DNA from: Pachyseris speciosa
Lineage: Eukaryota; Cnidaria; Anthozoa; Scleractinia; Pachyseridae
Direction: 5' to 3'
Length of the DNA stretch: 64,000 bases
Assembly (NCBI GenBank): GCA_016490735.1
Contig: JAEMWC010000237.1
Coordinates: forward strand, 521,001 to 585,000
Below are positions 47,642-58,506 of the stretch, one piece after another (within the stretch, counting starts at the first letter, position 1; each line of letters opens with the position of its first letter). The notes beneath the pieces are model-generated. The model saw only the letters and a program-made list of their open reading frames with translations, was not told where the DNA came from and did no database searches. A program made the translations under genes and the position numbers.

Positions 47642-50600
47642 TCAGTTGGTTGCTATGGTCAACACAATGCGCAACGTGACACCAACAACATATAGGGCAA
47701 TCCCAATGCCTATTGTCATGTTGGCCAACTTCCTGGTCTCCATACTCAGCTGGTTGGCTGACACCAAATCTCCACGAAAAATTGCAGCTCGAGTCTGATG
47801 GAAGAGAAAGTACAACGTTGCTCAGAAAAAAAATTACAAATAATAATGATTTTACGACATTCTTGCACAAAGAACATCAAAACCCCAGTGACACATTAAA
47901 CAAGCACACTGGCTGGGTTGGTCAGCTAGTTTTGCTTGGAGGAGAAGGTGCCAAGTACATGTGTTGGGAACTGTAATTAAATTTTTATTCTCTTTGGTTG
48001 CCAGACATAGCAACCCTGAGCAACAATACAACCTGTATAATGTTTTGGTTTGAGCCCTACATGCATGCACATAACCTGTCGATCATGTAGCAAAATACAC
48101 CTTTTGCTGGTCATTCCTAGAAAATATTATTAACAACAACTTTATTTACCTCTTACAAATACAAGATGAATTTTATAAACAATGAAATTAAATAAAGAAA
48201 ATGGGATATTGGCCTCCTAATTAAGTCTCCTTATTAAACTAAAATAATGGTGTTAAAGTTTGTATATTTTGGCACTATAGACTGCCCCATGGTGTAAATG
48301 GTTGCCTGTACATGTACATGTTAATGTATGTTTAAGAATAATGCAAAAATGCTCAGTAAATTTGAAAACAACTAAAATTGAATGACAATTATTTGTGAAA
48401 ATGAATGCATTTTGATGTTAATGAACATGATACCTGCATTATTGGGGGTATACACTGTCAGTATTTTCTGGTAATGACCAGCAAAAGGTGTAGTTTGTCA
48501 GTGAAAGTCAGATCCTGGTCACTGTTAGCTTGAGCTTAAAGGGTTAACTATAATATTGAGAACAGCAAAGAAAGCCTGCAGATGTGAGAGATCAGCACAG
48601 TTGTAAATGGCATTTTAAAATTAATAGCCAAAGTGCAAAGAAAGCCTGAAATTCAGGCTAAAACAGGAGTCAAAGCCATGACCTCTGTGCTACCCCAGTG
48701 CAGTGCAACTGAGGCCAGCTGGGGGCTGGTCAATTCAATAGCAACTGCTATTTACTTGTAGCTTGAATACACTGTAGGCGAATGTTGCCAAGTTGCTTTC
48801 AACTGCTATATGGAAGTGAGGCGTGTTATACATTTTTCCCAATGAAAATGATTTTTTGCTCATATGCCAATAAATCTATTGTTACAATGCAAACGACTTT
48901 GCACTGGCTGGGACTTGCTTTGAAGAACAGGTTGAACTGAAGTTGAAATGCTGCGCAGTTAATAATAATTATTCACTGCGCAGCATTTCAACTTATTATA
49001 AAAGTAATTCAGTTGTGTTTAAGTACTACTCACCTCATTTGACTTCAAAATTGCACAAATTCCTGTTGGCAAGAAACAAAACAAACAGGCAAACCAGGCC
49101 AGGCAATAGTAATCAGGGGGGCAATCTGTGGAGCCACAATAACACTTGGTCCTCCAGCCTGCTGTGGAGAAAAGTCAAATGCAACTTACAGTTCTCATAG
49201 GATATAGAGCGTTTCAGTCACACAAGTAAAAAAATAAAATCATCAACCATTCAATAGATATGCGATAAAGTCAAAAACTTGTGATATTATAGTAGAGTTA
49301 TAAATAAACAACATGCCAAAGTCTCAGGACCATGGGATACCCCTAACTCTAGTTATTCAGCAAAATGTACCACCCAAAATTATAGTGTTTTGTATGGAAA
49401 CGCCATCTTGGCGTCCCTCTGAGGGACACCAAGATGGTGGCCAGAAATGAGTTAAAACATAATTGTGTTTCTTACTCAAGCTATCTCAAAGGCTTTGTTC
49501 TCTCTGCTGAGCTTTCAAACACTCACATAGACGCTTCTCTTACCATGTTGGCTTTTCAAACATCAAAAACACAATGTTGATTCGATGTTTTCATGTAAGT
49601 GACATGCTTGTAAGCATACATGTATCTTTATGATTTTGTCATGGTTCACGGTTCATGGTTCATTTATTTCACACTATTTACATAAAATTAACAGAAACAA
49701 AAGTATAGTTACAACAGATGATCACAAGATAAAACAATAGTATTATTACAGTACAGGTTATAAAATGTGTGTGGTCATCAAAGTAGCGAAGGCTTTCTAG
49801 TTGACCACCACCTACTTTTAAGTAAACGAAGAAATGACACTGAGCTTTATTGGGATACAGTAGAAAATCTAGGAAATGTTCGTAGAGCCTAGGACTAATT
49901 TCCCTACGAGCAGAGGTCTCTGGCGGCAAGAAAGGAGAGAGACCTCTGCCGGTGCCCGACAAGTTCTTTCATGTAGCCGCCGACCACAAACCGGTTTCCA
50001 TTAAACAAGAATGCGCTTGCTCTGTTTCTATTCTCTGCTGAAAACTTCTGAGCCAACAATACTACAATCACAATGGCCTCTTTGACTGAAAGCAAAATGA
50101 ACGATCGAGATTTTAAATCGGCCATTTCTTCCCTCAACAGTCACAATATGAAGGATATAACACCAGTGCAGAAGAAAGCTATTATTACGTTCTTGAACAA
50201 ACGCAATACATTTGTGTGTCTTCCGACAGGCTACGGAAAATCCCAACTGGCAATCCGCGTAGCCGCAGAGTTGTCAAGTTTGCAAGTCTCAGTACTCTCC
50301 CAAGCCATCAGTTTTGGTGGTGTCTCCATTGAATTCCCTCATTAAGGACCAGATATTGTCGTGTGAAAGACTGGCAGAATCAAAGCTATCAGGATTGAAG
50401 GTGACTTTCCATCTCTTGAAGGAATAGAAATCGCATATGTGAGCCCGGAGCATTTGGAGCTTGTTGTAAACATAGTTCCCAAACTCGGAGAAGGTCTTTT
50501 CCTGTGACGGCTGGCTTTACTAGTGTTTGAGGAGAATAAATTTCTTTAATTGTAGTTTGTTGTGAACTTGCAAATTTCACGCGCAAACCGGTCTGCTGTG

Positions 50601-53600
50601 TAAGGTCGCACATGAAAAATACATCATTCATTGTCAAGGGAACGCTCGCGCTTGCGTGACAGGAAACTTGTCGGGCACCAGCAGGTCTCTCTCCTTTCTC
50701 GTTGCCAGAGACCTCTGCTAGCAGGGAAAGGACTAATGCACAGGAGAAAATCACATTGTATATGAACCAAGCGAGAAATCTAAACAGGACAAGCTTAGCA
50801 AAAGAAAAACACACTAAAAAAAAAACACAAACAAACAACCAACAACAACAAACAAAACCAAAAAGAAAAGAAAAGAACAACACATCATCATCAGCAGCAA
50901 CAACTTCATCTGGTTACCGATTTCGGTCTTTAATTTGGTCAATAAATCCTTTTTAAAAGTTGGCATCAGCTCATTAATCCAGAGCTCTTCAAAACGATTT
51001 ACTAAATCTGGCTGCTCTGTTGTTTTAGCCATTGCCAGATCATTGCGGCTCAGTGCCGGTTCCATGCCAGTTCCGTGCCAGTCAAAAAACGCACTGTGAA
51101 AAACTCTAAAATTCAAACTGCTCTATTTTCAAAACAAAGCAAGCAACTACATTTCTAAAATGTCTTTTAAGTGATGAAGATAAAAATGCAAAAGTCTGTT
51201 TACTTTTGAATTTTAGTTTTCTATGACGTCACATGAAAACCGTCTATTGGTAGGCAATGTGCAAGACATGGTGGACACTGTTTGACTTGAACAGCTTGCT
51301 GGTAAAGGTTAGTTTTCACTAGCGATGGAGTTGTAGTTGGAAGACTTTTCTTCTGATTCTGCTAATGACTCCATTGCTTATGGTCCAGGGAAAACTAGAT
51401 TGTCAGATCTAGAGTCTGAAGCAGAAGTGGAAGAACCAACCAATCAAATGCGTTTCTCTCTGATGACAGTTTCATACCAAAATAGTGCAGTATGACTCCG
51501 ACAATCTAGCTTTCACTAGATCATAAACAATGGAGTCATAACAGAATCAGTATTAATTTTTGCTTCTGACTCCATCACTTCATTAGATCATAATGCTCCA
51601 TGCTTCTGATTATAAATCCGACTCAGACTCTGTCACCAGTGAAAACCAGTCTTAAGAATGCAAAGTATAGCATGTGTACTACAGATGTATTATCATCATC
51701 ATCATCGTCAGTATTATTATTATTATTATTATTATTAAAACATCATTAACTCATTCTCGATGGGCTCTGCAATTTTTGGTAGCTGAAAACCAGTGCTTTG
51801 AAAACCTGTAACTTTTCCAAATCCCAGACTATGTTTGAAATGAGCGATTATTATTGCCAAATTAATACTGAGTTTCTTAGACTTTATCACCCCGTAAACT
51901 TACTGAAAGTCCTGATTTTCCTTGAATATGACTGTTTATTCTGTTGCAAAACCAAAAAACACTCTAGGACAACACCAAAAATAAGCAACTTTGTTTTGAG
52001 GTTTTGAAGACAAAAAACCCTCTTCAAGCTAAAAGTCCACATTGGCAGTAAACTTTGACTCAACTTCTTGCAATCTGTTCCAATTTGCCTGCTTACTTCC
52101 TTAGCCTGGCCTGCGTAACACTATTTCATTTCAGTTGCCCTCACTGGTCTGACATGTTCACTTTGTGACCCAAAGGGATTCTGGGATATTCTTGGATAAC
52201 TGCCGTGTGGGTGTCCGCCAATTTCCACTTCAGATATTTTTAATAAGTGTTGAGCCACCCAGTCCTGCTGACAAAATATTGCAGCGACTGTATAAATTAC
52301 ATGTCAAAACTCGCCAAAACTTCTGAGGTGGAAAATGGCTTGAAAAATACACTTATAAATGAAATACCTACCGAGTTGTAGCTGAATGATCATTTACAAA
52401 TAAACAACAGCTAGCATGACAAGCATGACATGAAAGATAGAGTCTTCGATGTTGTGGACCAGTGAAATCTCTGTGGTAACCCCTTATATGGAATAACCAG
52501 ATCGACTTGACCTCAAACCCTCGAAAATTACAGAAAAACAAAAAGTGGCCGCCAAGAATGAGTTAAATTAATATTAGGCTGGTATCAAACATTTGCTGCA
52601 AATTTGCAGTGTTGCAATTTTGTCATGTTATGGATCTGAAATTTATTCATCTTGATAGATATCATCTCTCTGCTCCCTGCATTTGCTTCAAATAAATGAT
52701 GTTTTTGCTGTCTTAGTGTGCACCTTTTATTTCCTATGATATGCACATCTAATATAATTTAGTGCATCAACTTTGCAAACTTTCTGCAGATGATCAGCTG
52801 GTTGTCAGTAAACAATCTACAGGTCTGCTGCAGATGTTTTGGAGATCACAGACTAAAAACAGATCTGCTCATTAATCATTAACAACTTATTCATTGTCTC
52901 TTCTATGCCATCTGTTAGCACATTTTTTAGATTTTACATTTTCATTAGGTCTGAGAATCCTGGTTCAAGAACATAAAGTTGTTACATTGTAACTCACCAC
53001 AACGGTGACGTTGTGATGCTGTGTTATTCCTCCAGCCTGATAACCTGGTTGAGCTGGGTAGCCTGGGTAACCAGGCTGCGGTGGGTAATTATAACCAGGC
53101 TGTGGTGGATAACCAGGCTGTTGTTGGTAACCTGGCTGGTGCTGGTAAGGCAGTTGTGCTGGGTAACCAGACTGAGGGGTGTAACCCCCTTGAACAGGTG
53201 CCTCTGTCACTGGGGGAGGCTGCTGCCAGCTGAACCCTTGACCAGGAGGGGGGTACTGGGGATGGACAGCTGGATCTCCAAGACTTGTGTAGGGTGGTGG
53301 TGCATAAGCAGGGGGCTTGTCTGGTTGGAAGAAAAATGTGATTAAGACTAATTTACTTGTTGTACACATACAGTACCCTGTACCTTAATGTTGCCAAAAC
53401 TGAAAAGTTAAGAAGTTAAGAAACTGAAAAATTTAAGAAGGGTGCATGGAACAAGAGGAGTGGGCTTGCCTTCTGGAGGGGAGAAAAATGTGATCCTATA
53501 AAAAACTTTTGATTTCTATCAGATAACGAAAATCTGTCGACATTGCTAGAAAGAGCACCTAAAAATTAGTAAAATGCCAAGTTTGAGAGCCACATCTTGC

Positions 53601-54136
53601 AAAGTAGTGAAAATATGGCTCTACACATTAAAGTCGGGAAATTTTGGAGATGCTTGTGTGCTGGGGGAGGGGGGGAGGGGAGGGGTGGGAAGTTTGTGCC
53701 CCTCAGCATACAAATGTCCGTAAAATTTCCAGACTTTGCAAAGCTATAACTTTGCAATTTTAAAAGATACGACTCCCAAACTTTGGTACCTTGAGTGAGG
53801 TGCTCTTTCTGGCAACATTCTGTCAACAAATTTGTTACATGTGGCCAATACCAAAATTTGAAAATTTAAATTGTGGAAAGGTCTTTTATCAGTAATGAAA
53901 TGTACCACCCATCATCAAATTCTCAAGTCTAATTTACTGTGACACCAGTGTACATGTGCCTTACTGTTATAAGAAACACAACAATAACTAACAAACACTG
54001 TTGCAAATTACGATGAGTAGTCCTCAGCACTAACTAATTTAACAAGTCCTTTAATAGCAAATAAACAGAAAGGTAAACTGAACAATGTCACATTTGAAAA
54101 CAACATACCATCGAATTGAGGATTTTTTTCAGACAT
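47642..54136 (-). CDS. Proline-rich CD225/dispanin-family membrane protein (PRRT-like), frameshift in exon 3
   Basis: Four exons on the minus strand: 54109-54136 (MSEKNPQFD), 52998-53320 (proline/glutamine/tyrosine-rich, PGYQQQPGYPPQPGYNYPPQ), 49034-49161 and 47642-47794 (stop). The CD225 domain spans exons 3-4: DYYCLAWFACLFCFLPTGIC with AILKSNE, then RAAIFRGDLVSANQLSMETR and the second membrane segment MTIGIGIALYVVGVTLRI. The fold and the proline-rich head match dispanins such as PRRT1/PRRT2 and IFITM relatives, re-entrant or two-pass membrane proteins. About 210 aa. Exon 3 is 128 nt, but both neighbours need a multiple of three; the frame breaks at a run of six C residues (49116-49121) between VAPQIAP and PDYYC. 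Either the sequence lost one C or this copy is damaged. Exon 3 has a CAGCAG tandem acceptor. A 5' non-coding exon probably exists, since an AG acceptor lies at 54150. Confidence 0.8.
48575..48715 (-). mobile_element. tRNA-derived SINE fragment (minus strand)
   Basis: On the minus strand the sequence reads GGGGTAGCACAGAGGTCATG, then GGCTTTGACTCCTG in the B-box place, then GCCTGAATTTCAGGC. This layout is that of a tRNA-headed SINE with a hairpin after the B box. It lies in intron 3 of the dispanin gene. Confidence 0.5.
48940..48994. repeat. Perfect 20-bp stem hairpin
   Basis: AAGTTGAAATGCTGCGCAGT (48940-48959), a 15-base AT-rich loop, then ACTGCGCAGCATTTCAACTT (48975-48994). The stem is exact and sits 40 bp from exon 3 of the dispanin gene, on the intron-3 side. 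Confidence 0.95.
49403..49437. repeat. Hairpin with 17-bp arms
   Basis: CCATCTTGGCGTCCCTC and GAGGGACACCAAGATGG pair with one mismatch around a single-base loop. Intron 2 of the dispanin gene. Confidence 0.88.
49634..49890 (-). mobile_element. Retroposon 3' end with (GGTTCAT)n tail
   Basis: CATGGTTCACGGTTCATGGT marks a heptamer tail on the plus strand at 49638-49661, followed by AT-rich 3'-UTR-like sequence. This is the form of a minus-strand LINE or SINE insertion. No coding part was recognised. Confidence 0.45.
49900..50728. mobile_element. Inverted-repeat transposon with exact 9-bp duplication carrying a helicase fragment
   Basis: Left end TTCCCTACGAGCAGAGGTCT; right end (reverse complement) TTCCCTGCTAGCAGAGGTCT. 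Similarity continues about 60 bp to GGTGCCCGACAAGTT on each side. AGGACTAAT flanks at 49891-49899 and 50729-50737. The 829-bp inside contains a RecQ-like helicase piece (50073 onward) rather than a transposase. A 9-bp duplication fits Mutator-like elements. Intron 2 of the dispanin gene. Confidence 0.85.
50073..50520 (+). pseudogene. RecQ/SF2 helicase N-terminal fragment, broken
   Basis: The open frame from 50073 reads MKDITPVQKKAIITFLNKRN, then TFVCLPTGYGKSQLAIRV: a Q-motif-like start and Walker A (LPTGYGKS). After about 50300 the frame shifts; another frame continues PLNSLIKDQILSCERLAESK (the motif Ia region), and a third holds EIAYVSPEHLE. The DEAH box and everything beyond are missing. 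It is wholly inside the 49900-50728 element, so it was either captured from a host gene or is what remains of a helicase-coding transposon such as Academ. Confidence 0.72.
51309..51655. mobile_element. MITE with GTTTTCACTAGCGATGGAGT ends
   Basis: Left GTTTTCACTAGCGATGGAGT; right (reverse complement) GTTTTCACTGGTGACAGAGT. Inside, AGTCAGAAGC/GCTTCTGACT-type words recur in both orientations. The target duplication was not clear. Non-coding, intron 2 of the dispanin gene. Confidence 0.65.
51690..51738. repeat. (ATC)n/(ATT)n microsatellite
   Basis: ATCATCATCATC followed, after a short break, by about seven ATT units. Confidence 0.95.
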
Positions 54137-54671
54137 GTTTTCTTGTGCTGAAAGGAACAAAATAGTACAACCTGTAAACTTGGCTAACCGTACAATTTAA
54201 AATGTGTACATATATAACTGTTCCAGTAGTAATAGTAGTTAAGACACTTAATGTCACTGCTTACAGTGTAGGTTGATTCTGTGAACAATAATTTATTACT
54301 CGGGCTGAAGGTGCCAAGGTAAGGATTCGGCTCTGTTTCTTTTTTTTCTTTTTATTATTAATTTCTTCATGTCACGATTTGGTCTGCGCACAAGTCCAAC
54401 ACGCGCCACTGCACAGAAGGGATTGGGAACAAGGTTGGTTAACATGTAACATGAGTGGCCTCGTGCAACTCTGCACAAAAGGTTGAAAGATGTTTTCAAA
54501 GCTCAACTTTGGTTCTTTTCGTTGTTTTTCTACAAGAGATGCTTCAATGAGTAATTTTGAAGGTTTCTGTGACTGTATCTCAAGTCTTGGCTCTGTGATT
54601 TTGCTGTTTCTTTTATTACTATTTGTATTTCTTAATAATTATTTTTCGTCTTCGTGTAACGAATTGACCAG

Positions 54672-55047
54672 TTGAGCGTCCGTGGTGTAGTGGTCAATGT
54701 GACTGCCTCTGATGCAAATGACCTGGATGCGACTCCTACTAGTGGCACCTTGCCCCTTTTTTTTGCGTTTCTCTTTTCTTCTTCTTTAATTATTTTTCTT
54801 TACAAGTGTCATTATAATTGTTATCAATGGTTGAGTTGTAAAGCAATTTTGTAATTTTACACAGATACATGTATATGTTGATAGGGGTCTGTGGATATAC
54901 AGTGTACACTGCAAACGTAGACTCAAACACAAGCGCAATGCGTTTGATGTAAGGACAGACTTCTCTCTTTTCATGTAATTTCTTTTGTTTAGTGCTAAAT
55001 ACTGTATTTTTGTAGGCTTGAGTTTAGGCTATCGTAGCCTCTTGTTT
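54672..55047 (+). mobile_element. tRNA-headed SINE, copy D of the 37/54/56 kb family
   Basis: Starts GCGTCCGTGGTGTAGTGGTC (A box), then GGATGCGACTCCTACTAGTG in the B-box place. Body and end match copy A: TTACAAGTGTCATTATAATT, GTTGAGTTGTAAAGCAATTT, TTTAGGCTATCGTAGCCTCT. It shows that the tRNA-like piece is the true head of one member of this family. Confidence 0.7.
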
Positions 55048-55644
55048 ATAAAATACATGCCAGTGTCATGTATGTTCATTGACAAAAAGGGACTTTCCAG
55101 AGACTAAGATCACACAAAAATTTTTTTTTTCAAACAGAATGCAGGAAAAAGAAAAAACTGAAATATGGGCCTTCTTTTGAGTGCATGTACATGGTGTGTT
55201 GTCATATATGCAGTGGTGAAGTCTACCTTTAAATCTTTCTTGTAGCATTGGTTAGCTACGTACGTGATGAAGTAAGAGAAAGCTAATGATGAAAGCTTAC
55301 AGTCACATACAGTGTAGGTAGACATCAGGTACAAATCAGTGCAAACCGTACAAGGTGAACTCGCGGCAATTGCAAAACTGGGAACAAGTTGGTGATGAAA
55401 TAAAAATGCGGAAATAAGCTTATTAATAGCTGTCGATTGCGTATCACTCGACTGCAGTTATACATATGTAGGTTTCAAATAAGCTTAACAATAACACAAC
55501 ATAAGACTTTTTACCCGGGCTGCGCGCGTCTCGCGCGGCGCCCTGGTCTAGAACTACCGACGGTTCTTCTTTTTCGTCGTCGAGTATCATCCACAAAGGG
55601 CACTTCCGGCGTTTCTGCGCAAGCGCTAACTATTTTTAACAACC

Positions 55645-55800
55645 GTGATGCGTGTTGTCACGTATCGGAAAATGTCGATTGATCTTGTGGCTTTTGAAGT
55701 CTGAACAAACAATATGTTAAGAGAAGTGTCTATGCGAATGATTGCAAGTTCAACGGCGAGAAGAAAGCTTTTAACATGAGTAAACTTAACTCCAGATGGA
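55645..55800 (+). repeat. Partial copy C of the same repeat family
   Basis: TTGTCACGTATCGGAAAATG through AGAAGAAAGCTTTTAACATG and CTTAACTCCAGATGGA match copies A and B, then the similarity stops. Confidence 0.65.
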
Positions 55801-56017
55801 CTGCCGTGTTTCCTCGTGTGTGCTTCAGTAGACTGCGAGTAGTCTCTAATTTTGGAGATGGATTGTGGGGCGGGCGAAAGACACGTGCGCGCGCGAAGTT
55901 GTGAGGAGACGCGACGTGAGGGGAGCGCCAAAAATTAGAGACTACAGACAAAGGGAGTTTGACCTTTCACGGCCGAGTGATTCGGAAGTATAAATCTCAT
56001 ATCAACAGCAAGAATGA

Positions 56018-57332
56018 TACTTGTTGTCACGTATCGGAAAATGTCGATTCACCTTGTGTCTTTGAAGTCTGAACAACTAATATGTTAAGAGAAGTGTCTA
56101 TACGAATGTTTGCAAGTTCAACAGCGAGAAGAAAGCTTTTAACATGACCAAAATTTAACTCCAGATGAACTGCCGTGTTCCCCGTATCCGCTCCATTGAG
56201 ATGTACATTTTGTTGAATAACTCAAGTACGGGATATCACACACCCCTGAGACTTTGACAGGTAGTTAATTTACTATTTTAATTTCTGGACTTTAATTTTT
56301 GAATGATAAGCGATTAGTTTTTACAAATGTACTAGCGTCCCTTGAAACTGTCCAGAAACGTTCCTTTCTTGTGTTTCAAATGACCCTGGATTGACATATT
56401 TGTAAACAGTTTCACTCTGCTAATTAATTTTCTACTCACATTTCACCGAGACTCCATTCACATTTATGCGAAAAAATCCTACATCGTTCGATAAGCGTTT
56501 CCTTTCTCAAACAATTATCCATCGAAGCGAAAACAAGTGTGCTTAGTTTTTTTTTGGAATCAATACACTATTTTTATCACCTTGCATAATGATAAACCTC
56601 TGTGGCCTAAAGCCCCGGCTACACGTTCTAACATTGTTAGAAGAACACGTCCCAACATTGTTGTAAGAACGCTTCTTACAATGTTGGATACACTTATAAC
56701 ATTGTTGGAAACACGTCGCTTCGGGGGTCTGACTTCAATTTCCACCTCTGCTATTAGACTCTCTCGGATTGGAGACTGGGCCCTTAACTCTGATTGGTCT
56801 TTGCAATACAACATTGTTGAAAGAGCGGCTACACGCTTCAACATTTGTTGTATGTTGGAGAAAATGTTTGATCGAAATCAAAACATTCTTCCAACAAAAA
56901 ATGTTGAACAAACGTCATCAAACATGCATGCTACACGTTCTAACATTGTTCATCCAACAAATGTTGTATAACAATGTTTGAACGTGTAGCCGGGGCTTAA
57001 AGGTCATTGTTCCTGCCTGTGACGCAGCTAACCCGGGTTCGATGTCTGTTAGTGGTATATATCACGGGCTTTATTTTTTCTGTTTCTCTTTTTCTTGTTC
57101 TTTTAGAAATATTTTTTACAAGTGTTATAATTATTGTTCTCAATGGTTGAGCTGTATTTTAGAGGAATATATGTTGATAGGGGTCTAAAGAAATAGACTC
57201 CAACACAAGCTAAACACAATTCGTCCGATGTAAGAAAGACAGACTTCCCTCTATTCTTTTGTTTAGCACTAAGTTAGGGATACAATACTGTTTTTTGCAA
57301 GCCCGGGTTTAGGCTAATTGTAGCCTCTTGTT
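56018..57332 (+). mobile_element. Repeat family copy B, interrupted by a MITE
   Basis: Full-length relative of copy A (37262-38240) from TTGTCACGTATCGG to TTTAGGCTAATTGTAGCCTC. The 56611-56997 MITE splits its tRNA-like section between GTGGCC and AAAGGTCATTG; beyond it CCGGGTTCGATGTCTG is the B box. Confidence 0.68.
56611..56997. mobile_element. PIF/Harbinger-like MITE, TAA duplication
   Basis: Ends AGCCCCGGCTACACGTTCTA and (reverse complement) AGCCCCGGCTACACGTTCAA. TAA at 56608-56610 and 56998-57000. Many AACATTGTT words inside. 387 bp, non-coding; it lies in copy B of the tRNA-headed repeat. Confidence 0.85.
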
Positions 57333-57413
57333 TGTGATTTCGTTTGGGATGAGCATTTTAAGACACCGGCAGCAATATAAGGTTAAGTCTTACGTTTCAT
57401 TTAATTAATCCAG

Positions 57414-57763
57414 AGGCTATGTCTACACTATACCGGATAGCTCTTGTGCCGGCACGAAAACCATACCGGATAGGGCTTTTGTTCACATTCAAAACGATGA
57501 TTTCGACACGATTTTTGCGTCGGAGCGATGCTGGGCCGCTGCGGTCTTGAAAGTGAATCGTCACATATCGGATAGGTTTTCGTGACAATTTCTGGAGTAG
57601 TGTGAACAGGGAATCGAACCGAAACGGAAATCAACAACGAGGAGCAAAAAATTGGATTCTAGTGGAAAGATAGCGGCGGTTTTGGGCCACTGCCGTTCAC
57701 ACCACGCCGTAGTATTTTTCACAACGGCATAAAATGCTATCCGGCATAGTGTAGACATAGCCT
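57414..57763. mobile_element. MITE with AGGCTATGTCTACACTATAC ends
   Basis: Left AGGCTATGTCTACACTATAC followed by CGGATAG; right CTATCCGGCATAGTGTAGAC followed by ATAGCCT. The flanks TTAATCCAG and TTAAATCCTG are similar but not exact. CCGGATAGG words recur inside. 350 bp, non-coding. Confidence 0.75.
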
Positions 57764-58506
57764 TAAATCCTGGCAGAAAACCTCAAAACGGAAAGTTTGA
57801 ATAAGCTTAAAATTCAGCGGGGAAGAACACATTTCGACTCACTTGTATGACTCGAAGCAAGCTCAGAGGTGATCCTCAAGCATTAGTCGATAAAAATCGA
57901 CCAAGGAGGGAAAGCTAGGAAACGAGCAAAACCGGGTGTGAGCTCAAAAAGCCGTCAACGTGCATGCATGATTCGAAAGTACAAGTATATCACCATCTGT
58001 GTTTGCTATTCAAGCAAATCGAAAGCGCAATCCTTTCTGATTAAATTTCACCACAGCTACAAATAACATACCTTTAAAATCTGCTGTAAAAAGGCTTCTC
58101 AGAAGTGAAATTAGCAGTGAGTGTGAAAAGGCTCAAACGTTCCGGTTATCAGATAAAGAAGGGATTGGGCTACAACGATTGACTGTGTGCCAAAATTCTG
58201 ACGTCAATTTGTTGTCACGGAGAGTAAGGCATAATCTAGGCACGTCATGCGTGCTTGTGAAAATGATGGGCTCAACTTTGCTTTGTAATGCCCGCTACCA
58301 TGTGGCCTTAGTGCCCTTAGAGTGGCTTCAGCTTACCAGATCACGTTAATTGTGAGGTATCCTTTAACGGCTCTTTTGTTCTCATTTTGTATATTTTGAC
58401 TAATTTGTTCCTATGAGTAGTAACTTATTGCCAACGAGCCATCCGAGCGAAGACGCTCGGATGGCGAGGCGGCAGCAGAATAGAGCCGCGCAAGAAATGG
58501 CAATAG

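Noticed and set aside
50814..51116. Minus-strand open frame containing LVNRFEELWINELMPTFKK
   Set aside because: It looks protein-like and ends near a possible donor, but I know no family and found no partner exon.
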